Below are positions 45,918-52,202 of a stretch of 64,000 nt of DNA, piece by piece. The position numbers were made by a program, and so were the translations under genes. Location of the stretch: the NCBI RefSeq assembly GCF_000179235.2, contig NZ_CP039373.1, positions 1,333,860 through 1,397,859 of the forward strand. The letters are read 5' to 3'. The number at the start of each line of letters is the position of its first letter. The first letter of the stretch is position 1. The stretch is from Synechococcus sp. CB0101 (GTDB lineage Bacteria > Cyanobacteriota > Cyanobacteriia > PCC-6307 > Cyanobiaceae). The notes under the pieces were generated by a model. That model ran no database searches, was not told where the DNA came from, and saw nothing but the letters and a program-made list of their open reading frames with translations.

Positions 45918-47390
45918 TTGCCACCACCGCCGCCCATCAACAGAGAGCAGGTTGAGGTTCTGACCTCGCTGCTGGACAGCAAGGGACTAGATGCTGGCGA
46001 CCTGCTGGACGCCATCAAGATGCTTGCTGATGCCAAGGCAAAGGCAGGCAAAGTCCCGTCTCCTGACGAGCAGGGGATGAAGTTGGTAGGAGACAAAGAA
46101 TTCCTGTATGCAGGTTTCACTGATGCCTGGATCTACAGGAACAACAAGACGCAAGGGAGGAACTACTACCTACGGGTCAAGGAAAAAGGAAAGACACCAT
46201 TCATAAAGTCATTAGACACGCCAGATCGCAGTGAGGCACTGGTTCGTGGTCGTTTGCTCTACCAGGAAGTCAAAGGGAAGATCAACAGAGGGGAGAAGTC
46301 CAGATCGCTCATTACATTAAAACTGATAGAGAAGTATCTGAAGTCAGAAGCGAAGAAGATTTCACCAGTCCCAAAAGCAGGTATCACTGCAGAGACATAC
46401 GCAGTAAAGAAGGGATACCTGAAGATTTGGCAGACATTTATTGACGAGAAGAAGTTATCAGCAAGACCTATTGAACAGATACCCAGAGAGATAGGAAAAG
46501 AATTTCCATACTGGGTGCAATCTCAACAAAAACAAGCTTACAAGAGCAAACCATACTCACATGCCTACATCAACTCTGCAGTTGTAGAGGTGAAATCCAT
46601 GTATCACAAGTATGCCCTAGAAAATAGATACATTTCACTGGAGAATATTCCTGCCTTTGAAAGGTTACGAGTTCAACCTGACAGCACACACAAAAGGGAT
46701 CTCCTCACAGAAGAAGAGTGGTTGAAACTGACGACCTACATGAGGACGAATGCCTACCTAAAACCAGAAGGCAGGACCAATCTAGAGAGATGCAAAAGGC
46801 AGATCTTTAGGGAATACATGCTGATTGCATACAACACTGGAGCACGACCTAACGAGTTGATGACGATGACATGGGGAGATGTTCGCATCAATCCTCAAGA
46901 CACACCCGAGCATCAAGAGGTGATGCGGTTACTGCAGGTCAGAGCAGAGAACTCAAAGACAGGCAGATCGCGATGGATCAACGCACCTGTTGCCCGTCGC
47001 CTGCAACGCCTTCAGAGAGCTTATGAAGACATCGGGATGACCTGCGAACCTAGCGACTACCTGTTCAGAAACCCAACCTGGGAACGTCAAACAAAAAACA
47101 TTCCATGGGGACAACCAGCACTGACAAGACGATTGGCAAATGTCCTGGAATGGTCGGGCATCCAAAAAGAACTAGACAAAACAAATAGAAAGATTGTTCT
47201 CTACAGTCAAAGGCATTTCTATGTCACTCTGCGATTGAGGAATGGAATGAATATACATTTGCTAGCAAAGAATATCGGCAGTTCAGTTCTATACATAGAA
47301 AAAAACTACAGTCATGTCCAGATTGAGAGCAACACAGACAAGATCACACAAGGAATGGCAAAGGTGAAGTCCCTAGAAGAAACAGATTGA
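45918..47390 (+). CDS. int: Tyrosine recombinase / integrase
   Basis: Up to 490 residues; the start is uncertain (TTG 45918; ATG 46020 or 46077 would shorten it). A SAM-like core-binding region spans about 140-240. The catalytic domain has Arg in TGARPNELM (about 309), Lys in NSKTGRSR (about 345), the RH box in YSQRHFYVTLRL (about 430) and Tyr in NYSHV (about 464). The usual LGHS is replaced by IGSS, a change seen in many environmental integrases. It is the expected agent of insertion at CACTACT. Reading frame and codon use are AT-rich, unlike flv3. Confidence 0.92.
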   Translation: MPPPPPINREQVEVLTSLLDSKGLDAGDLLDAIKMLADAKAKAGKVPSPDEQGMKLVGDKEFLYAGFTDAWIYRNNKTQGRNYYLRVKEKGKTPFIKSLDTPDRSEALVRGRLLYQEVKGKINRGEKSRSLITLKLIEKYLKSEAKKISPVPKAGITAETYAVKKGYLKIWQTFIDEKKLSARPIEQIPREIGKEFPYWVQSQQKQAYKSKPYSHAYINSAVVEVKSMYHKYALENRYISLENIPAFERLRVQPDSTHKRDLLTEEEWLKLTTYMRTNAYLKPEGRTNLERCKRQIFREYMLIAYNTGARPNELMTMTWGDVRINPQDTPEHQEVMRLLQVRAENSKTGRSRWINAPVARRLQRLQRAYEDIGMTCEPSDYLFRNPTWERQTKNIPWGQPALTRRLANVLEWSGIQKELDKTNRKIVLYSQRHFYVTLRLRNGMNIHLLAKNIGSSVLYIEKNYSHVQIESNTDKITQGMAKVKSLEETD

Positions 47391-47398
47391 TCACGGCA

Positions 47399-47421
47399 GG
47401 GTCGGCAACGATTGCCGCCCC
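47399..47421. repeat. Hairpin repeat, copy 1
   Basis: GGGTCGGCAA, 2 nt, ATT, then a right arm close to CCGnCCC. 19 of 23 positions match the copy at 49555-49577. This copy sits in the gap between integrase and methyltransferase. Confidence 0.4.
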
Positions 47422-47461
47422 TCTCAAATTGAGCTATTTTCGCAACAGTGGAAAAGTTCTG

Positions 47462-48994
47462 ATGAAGATGATTGCAGAGGTGATCACACTGCATGACGAC
47501 CATCAAGTAACTGAAGTTGATGTCAGCAAGATCAGAACAAGGTTTCGTCTGAGGACACCTAAGGAAGAAAAGATATCAGAACTAGCACTGAGCATTAAAT
47601 TATGCGGATTGATCAATCCCATAACAATAGACAGTGAATATTTTCTGCTAGCAGGTTTTCATAGATGGTCTGCATACAAAATGTTGGGATACAAAACAAT
47701 CCCATGCATCATTCAAGACACGTCAAAACTCAAGGGCGAGTTGATTGAGATAGAAGAGAACATATCCAGAACTGAGTTAGATGCGATTGAAACTGCGGAG
47801 CATATTGAACGGAGAGAGGAAATCCTGAATGACCTTGGAGTAAGGATGAAGAACGGAGGCAATCAATATTCAGAGGGGATGATCACTACTCCTCAACTGG
47901 CAAAGCAGCTGGGAATGAGTGATCGCACATATCGGATGAAACGAGAAGTGATCAACCTGTCCCCTGAGGTTCGTGATCTCCTCAAAGGGACAGAGTTTGC
48001 AAAGGTTCTTACCGACATGCACAAACTCTCCAAGCAGTCGGATGCTATTCAGTTGAAGGTTGCAAACCTGCTGATCACAGGAAAGCATAGAACCTTCAAA
48101 CGAGCATTCACAATCGCCTCTCTAGAGGACTGGGATCGTCGTAGGGGTGATCGTGGTGTTGATTTTGATGTGAAGGGCAGATGGGGCATACCACAGTCAA
48201 TCATGGAGTTCAAGAAGTCCAACATCCATTTGCAGAAGTTGGTGGAACTGATCAACAAGTCAGATGAGGTGGAAATCAATAAAAGGAAACTTCATTTCGG
48301 GACTTCAGAGATCCCTAACTACATGATGCTCGCAGATCATGCTGAGTTCTTAGTTCAGTATTACACCAAAGAGAACGACCTGATACTGGAGAACATGATG
48401 GGAAGAGGCACAAATGTTCTTGCTGCTCTGTATCACAAAAGAAGAGTAGTTGGTATTGATTGCAATCCTGCTAACGTCAATAAAGTGAGGGAAGTATGCG
48501 AGAAGTATTTTACAGAACAGAGTGGAGATTTTGATCTTCACCTAGCAGATGGCATCACCTTAGAAAAGTGGTCAGATCAGTCAGAAGTATTTGATGCTTG
48601 CATTTCAGACACTCCCTATGTATTCCAGGCAGAGGACTATGGTTGCAGTGACTGGGATATTGGGAAACTGGACAACGACGCCTTCTTTGAAAAGATTGAT
48701 ACCATGATGGGAAATCTTTCCAGATTGATTAGACGATCAAATTACGACATTAAATCTTTTCATCCAATCATCCTGAAAGTAGGATCAGGTCGCCGTGGGG
48801 CAGGAGGCATCGTTGATATGGACTACGAGTTCCAACGGATCGCAAAACAGTACAATCTCGTTCTGTGGGACAAAATGCATAATCGTCTGGATAATGTATG
48901 GGGCAATCTCAACGCAGTAAGGAACTATAAGCACTCCTATGTCCAGAAGTCACACGAAACAAATCTATGCTGGGTAAGGTTTGACGAACTATAG
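47462..48994 (+). CDS. ParB-like domain fused to a DNA methyltransferase
   Basis: About 510 residues from ATG 47462 (ATG 47468 also possible). The ParB/sulfiredoxin-like N-domain (about 15-100) has LALSIKLCGLINPITI and LLAGFHRWSAYKMLGYKTIP. A linker with an HTH-like segment (TTPQLAKQLGMSDRTYRMKRE) follows. The methyltransferase has a cofactor loop ENMMGRGTNVLAALYHKRRVVGID (landmarks GRGTN and VGID, about 306-328) and SDTPYVF (about 380), a variant of the DPPY catalytic motif of amino-methyltransferases. No restriction partner is present, so it may be an orphan methylase that protects, marks or regulates the element. Confidence 0.85.
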   Translation: MKMIAEVITLHDDHQVTEVDVSKIRTRFRLRTPKEEKISELALSIKLCGLINPITIDSEYFLLAGFHRWSAYKMLGYKTIPCIIQDTSKLKGELIEIEENISRTELDAIETAEHIERREEILNDLGVRMKNGGNQYSEGMITTPQLAKQLGMSDRTYRMKREVINLSPEVRDLLKGTEFAKVLTDMHKLSKQSDAIQLKVANLLITGKHRTFKRAFTIASLEDWDRRRGDRGVDFDVKGRWGIPQSIMEFKKSNIHLQKLVELINKSDEVEINKRKLHFGTSEIPNYMMLADHAEFLVQYYTKENDLILENMMGRGTNVLAALYHKRRVVGIDCNPANVNKVREVCEKYFTEQSGDFDLHLADGITLEKWSDQSEVFDACISDTPYVFQAEDYGCSDWDIGKLDNDAFFEKIDTMMGNLSRLIRRSNYDIKSFHPIILKVGSGRRGAGGIVDMDYEFQRIAKQYNLVLWDKMHNRLDNVWGNLNAVRNYKHSYVQKSHETNLCWVRFDEL

Positions 48995-49009
48995 AAAAGA
49001 TGATATAAT
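48981..49009 (+). promoter_or_regulatory. Near-consensus promoter at the end of the methyltransferase gene
   Basis: TTGACG (48981-48986), 17-bp spacer, TATAAT (49004-49009). It overlaps the 3' end of the methyltransferase frame and gives transcription starting near 49016, a 240-nt leader before the Rep-like gene. Confidence 0.7.
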
Positions 49010-49254
49010 ATCCATATGAGATTGCTGAATAAAAGCACTCTCTGATGTTGCCTTAGCGTGGATTGCATCATCAAGAGCATCCATGGATATGTAGATCATA
49101 TAAATACTAGATGATCCTCATGTAGCATAAGATCGTCAAAATGGAATATCTTCTCCGCTGGTGGAAGATCAATACTTTTGATGACCATATAAACACCTTT
49201 TCTGTCTTCAAAAACATCTGAAGGCAGTCAAGGACTTCGTATTACTTAGATAAC
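49010..49254 (+). other. Long leader before the Rep-like gene
   Basis: AT-rich, no clear gene. An open frame of 26 codons (ATG 49141 to TGA 49221, rich in Trp, Phe and Ile) might be a leader peptide. Imperfect inverted repeats (ATCAT at 49098-49102 with ATGAT at 49110-49114) are present. It could hold a countertranscript or origin-like control region; nothing can be proven by eye. Confidence 0.35.
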
Positions 49255-49554
49255 ATGGATAACTTGAATAGATCACTGACAGAATGGATCTTGAAAACCT
49301 GGGACAAATATCCTCCCGAGTTCTTTGTGACTATATTGTGGAACGATATGCCTACAGATCCAATAACAGCTCAATCACATACTCGTCACACGCGGAACTT
49401 ACTCTTGCGTGAAGCAACTGGTGTCAAACGATGCGGAGATATTCCTGCATTTCCGCATCGCCTAGGCATCACTGCATTTCAGGAACGGATACTAAATGAA
49501 AAAGGAAAGGTGACCTACCATACTCATATGCATCTCTACAACAACAGTAGAACT

Positions 49555-49577
49555 GGGTCGGCAATCATTACCGACCC
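49555..49577. repeat. Hairpin repeat, copy 2
   Basis: GGGTCGG (49555-49561) and CCGACCC (49571-49577) are perfect arms around a 9-nt loop. It lies inside the Rep-like coding sequence and resembles the copy at 47399-47421. Confidence 0.4.
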
Positions 49578-49768
49578 TACGCAGGTGCTTTGGAATAGTC
49601 CATCTGAACTGCAGTTCGTTCTGCAGTACAAGATCGGACCAAAAATCAAGAAACTGCTAAAGAGCACTACTCCTGGAAACGAAGGAGTAGTCGTGAAGAG
49701 ATGGAATAAAACACATCATCAGACCTACAACTTCAAAGAGATCAAACGTCAAGAACTCAAGAGGTTTG

Positions 49769-50984
49769 GGAAACTCTGGACAAGCGGTGTTTGAGCGGCG
49801 GCAGCGAGCAGAAAGAGTGGTTTTGGCTGCAAATTGCCTCTGAGGCCATTTTTTGATGACCTTGGCTCACATATCCAGCCACTTTCGGCTGGTTTTGAGG
49901 CTAAATAGAGGTGTGCAGGCACACCAAGTCCCTGTTCACACTGTCGCGAGTAATTGTCGTCGGGCCTGGTACAGATTCGACAGTGCCGCAAGCACGTTGA
50001 TTTTGCAGCGGTTCTTGGCCAAGCCTCGCAGCCGGGTCTTTTGAAAGCCGAACTGCTGCTTGATCACACGGAAGGGATGCTCAACCTTGGAGCGGATGTG
50101 AGCTTTGGCCGTCTCGATCAGATCCTGCACCCTCCCATCCGGGGTGTCAGGAAGAGCCCTGCGCGTGCCGGGCCGCATCGCCACTCTGAACTCCGCTGTC
50201 TTGCCAGCCATTTCTGGTCTCTTGGCGATGCCCTGGTAGCCAGCATCGCCGTACACCACCTCCTCATCTCCATGCAGTAGCTCAGCTGCCGGGGTGAGGT
50301 CGTGCACGTTGGCGGCGGTGACGACAACCGAATGGATCAGGCCTGAGTCCTTGTCAACGCCGGCGTGGACCTTCATGCCGAAGTACCACTGGTTGCCCTT
50401 TTTGGTCTGGTGCATCTCCGGATCCCGCTTCCCATCTTTGTTCTTGGTGGAGCTGGGCGCTGCGATCAAGGTGGCATCGACGATCGTGCCCTGACGCATG
50501 GTTACGCCCCGAGCGGCCAGGAGCGCTTTGACGGTGTCAAAAATCTGCTCACCCAGCCCATGCTTCTCAAGCAGATGGCGGAACGTGAGGATCGTGGTCT
50601 CGTCCGGGATCCGATCGCTGATCAGCTCGATGCCGGCAAAGCGGCGCATGGTGGGCACCTCGATCAAGGCCTCTTCCATGGCCGGATCGCTGAGGGAGTA
50701 CCACTGCTGCAGCAGATGAATGCGCAGCATCGTTGCCAGCGGATAGGGAGGCCTGCCGCCTTTCTTGCTCGCCTTGGGGTAGTGCGGCTCGATCAGATCG
50801 ATGAGTGCCTGCCAAGGCACCACAGCCTCCATCTCGGAGAGAAATTTCTCGCGCTTGGTGCGCTTCTTGGCCGTGGTCAGCTCATAGTCCGTGAAACCGA
50901 GCTGCTTGCCGCCCATCAACCCAGTCCTGGTCTGCGATTACAGGTTCATTTTCGCGCAGACGGGCTGGGTTTTCCAGAATTTCC
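49769..50984 (-). mobile_element. IS5-group insertion sequence, copy 2 (1216 bp), with target duplication
   Basis: Same sequence as 3232-4447. It is flanked by the direct repeat TTTG at 49765-49768 and 50985-50988, a clean 4-bp target duplication. With the intact transposase and the lack of differences between copies, this is a very recent insertion. Confidence 0.96.
49936..50916 (-). CDS. IS5-group transposase (copy 2)
   Basis: 326 residues from ATG 50916, the same protein as at 3399-4379 with the same DDE motifs. It is oriented opposite to the broken Rep-like gene. Confidence 0.95.
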   Translation of the reverse strand: MGGKQLGFTDYELTTAKKRTKREKFLSEMEAVVPWQALIDLIEPHYPKASKKGGRPPYPLATMLRIHLLQQWYSLSDPAMEEALIEVPTMRRFAGIELISDRIPDETTILTFRHLLEKHGLGEQIFDTVKALLAARGVTMRQGTIVDATLIAAPSSTKNKDGKRDPEMHQTKKGNQWYFGMKVHAGVDKDSGLIHSVVVTAANVHDLTPAAELLHGDEEVVYGDAGYQGIAKRPEMAGKTAEFRVAMRPGTRRALPDTPDGRVQDLIETAKAHIRSKVEHPFRVIKQQFGFQKTRLRGLAKNRCKINVLAALSNLYQARRQLLATV

Positions 50985-51140
50985 TTTGCAGTTGCTGCTC
51001 GGTATGCCCAAGACAAGGATCTATTCCTAGATGTCCTGAATAGTGACCTGATCAGTCCAAGACATTAAATGAAGATCCTGCATGAGCTCATGCACAAACA
51101 TGAGTTCATGCTCATACATAGAAGTATCAAGGAGAATAAG

Positions 51141-51347
51141 ATGAACACACATACCAGAAGGAACAACACAGACACAGACCTAGGCAAATGCATCTGTGTC
51201 TCTTTCCCGTATCACGAACTAGACCTGATTGAAGACCTGAACAAACTTGCTCGCCAGTCGTATCAAAGCAAATCTCAATACCTGCGTCAGTTGGTGAGGA
51301 AGGACAAATACAACAATCAACAATCCGCCAGTCACCTATCAAGATAA
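51141..51347 (+). CDS. Small ribbon-helix-helix-like protein
   Basis: 68 residues from ATG 51141, preceded by an AAGGAG ribosome-binding site with good spacing. The core KCICVSFPYHELDLIEDLNK then SYQSKSQYLRQLVRKD has the strand-helix-helix pattern of Arc/MetJ-type repressors. It is likely a regulator of the element. It is followed by two further tiny genes in quick succession. Confidence 0.7.
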   Translation: MNTHTRRNNTDTDLGKCICVSFPYHELDLIEDLNKLARQSYQSKSQYLRQLVRKDKYNNQQSASHLSR

Positions 51348-51352
51348 ATCAG

Positions 51353-51478
51353 ATGAAGAAAGTCCTACTTCCAGATAATGTGTTCAAAGTCGTCTTGAAC
51401 GATGCAAAGAAGAAAGGTTTGACTGCTGATGAGATTGTCAGCATCCTGATCCAACGAGAATACAAGTTGAACAAATGA
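51353..51478 (+). CDS. Tiny basic protein (41 aa), element gene
   Basis: 41 residues from ATG 51353, five bases after the previous stop. KKVLLPDNVFKVVLNDAKKK then GLTADEIVSILIQREYKL looks like a short strand followed by two helices, again of ribbon-helix-helix type. The tight spacing supports one operon. Confidence 0.55.
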   Translation: MKKVLLPDNVFKVVLNDAKKKGLTADEIVSILIQREYKLNK

Positions 51479-51479
51479 T

Positions 51480-51641
51480 ATGGAAAACTACTCAGAAGAT
51501 ACAGAGGCAAACAAATCCAAGAAACAGTCACGCAGATCAGATATCGTCAAACGAATGATGAGTGCTTACAAAAAGAAAAAACGAGCAGATAAGATCAAGA
51601 AATTGCTGGGAGATGACCAACACTGGTCTGGACTTTCGTGA
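51480..51641 (+). CDS. Tiny Lys/Arg-rich protein (53 aa), element gene
   Basis: 53 residues from ATG 51480, one base after the previous stop. The middle (KKQSRRSDIVKRMMSAYKKK) is strongly basic and helical, ending LLGDDQHWSGLS. No family recognised. A nucleic-acid-binding or accessory role is possible. Confidence 0.5.
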   Translation: MENYSEDTEANKSKKQSRRSDIVKRMMSAYKKKKRADKIKKLLGDDQHWSGLS

Positions 51642-51773
51642 CAAGGCACGTCAAAAACAAGGGTATGCCTACCCCCCTATTTTGGTAGTCAATCTATAAA
51701 CCTTTACCCAAAGGCGAGAGTTCTAATCCTCGGTTTCAAAAAAATCCGCCAGGAAAAAAGACATTAAAGAAAG
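51642..51773. other. Non-coding stretch with short hairpins
   Basis: CCTTT-ACCC-AAAGG and a CGAG/CTCG stem occur close together between 51690 and 51735, enclosed by AAACC and GGTTT. It may be the end of the small-gene transcript. A tRNA remnant was considered and rejected. Confidence 0.35.
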
Positions 51774-51944
51774 TCACGGGTCAATCAAATCAATCAATCT
51801 GCCGTCACCATCAACGATCCTGAACCTCTTGCCTGTCGCCTTTGACCTCGCCTTGGCAGATCTATAGGCATCGCCTTCGTTGTGCTTCTCCTGGTAGCGA
51901 TGCCATTTGCCATGCTGATCCTGGTATTCCAAAACAATCTTCAT
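51774..51944 (-). CDS. Small hypothetical protein (56 aa), element gene on minus strand
   Basis: 56 residues from ATG 51944 to TGA at 51774-51776. The sequence looks structured (KIVLEYQDQHGKWHRYQEKH, then a basic helix, then KRFRIVDGDGRLIDLIDP) and resembles short proteins I associate with marine cyanobacterial and phage genomes, but I cannot name the family. No good ribosome-binding site is visible. It faces the tiny plus-strand genes. Confidence 0.55.
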   Translation of the reverse strand: MKIVLEYQDQHGKWHRYQEKHNEGDAYRSAKARSKATGKRFRIVDGDGRLIDLIDP

Positions 51945-52194
51945 TTGAAAGGCAGCAGCGAGGCGTTGGAGGAGCAGTAGCAGCAGTCAGACCAGGAACA
52001 GGACATCGGGTGTGACATCAGGTTGTAGGTGCTTTGCCAACCGAGCAACAGACCCGAGATAATGGGCATGTGCATCCAATCAAGGGGAGGCGAACTTGGG
52101 GAAAATCCAGGTAAAAGGTTTTTTCTCCAAAATCGCTGCCCGTAATCCGTTGGTATCACTGGAGTTTCACGAGGGGTCTAGCAATATGACCATT
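51945..52194. other. Right end of the element, no gene seen
   Basis: No convincing ORF. TGGTATCACT at 52151-52160 echoes TGGTATCATT near the left end (45800-45809), which could be integrase arm sites. No good promoter or ribosome-binding site for flv1 was found here. Confidence 0.4.
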
Positions 52195-52201
52195 CACTAC
52201 T
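52195..52201. repeat. Right 7-bp direct repeat (att-like) of the element
   Basis: CACTACT, immediately before GATGGGC, where the flv1 ATG starts at 52203. Partner of 45757-45763. Confidence 0.7.
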
Positions 52202-52202
52202 G

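Larger units (their letters stand above)
49255..51068 (+). pseudogene. HUH-endonuclease (Rep-like) gene interrupted by IS copy 2
   Basis: Codons 1-171 run from ATG 49255 to the TTTG at 49765-49768; the frame resumes at 50989 and ends at TAA 51066-51068. Removing the IS and one TTTG gives exactly 198 codons, ending in ISPRH. Motif 1 is FVTILW (24-29), the HUH motif is HTHMHLY (His91-Met-His93) and a YxxK motif is YNFK (158-161), the order seen in rolling-circle Rep and CRESS-type proteins. A replication or mobilisation nickase is inferred. As it stands the protein ends inside the IS after eight foreign residues, keeping all three motifs. Confidence 0.7.
45764..52201. mobile_element. Integrated mobile element splitting flv3 from flv1 (6.4 kb)
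   Basis: AT-richer than its neighbours, bounded by CACTACT repeats at 45757-45763 and 52195-52201. Contents in order: tyrosine integrase, ParB/methyltransferase fusion, HUH Rep-like gene broken by IS copy 2, three tiny plus-strand genes and one tiny minus-strand gene. Joining the outer flanks at the repeat rebuilds CACTACTGATGGG, that is flv3 ending His-Tyr-stop with TGA overlapping the flv1 ATG. No structural, capsid or conjugation gene is present, so it looks like a minimal integrative element or satellite. Confidence 0.85.

Noticed and set aside
51660-51750. Possible tRNA remnant (GGTAG, TTCTAAT) that would make the element tRNA-associated
   Set aside because: The T-arm does not pair (only one good base pair), no acceptor stem or CCA is present.
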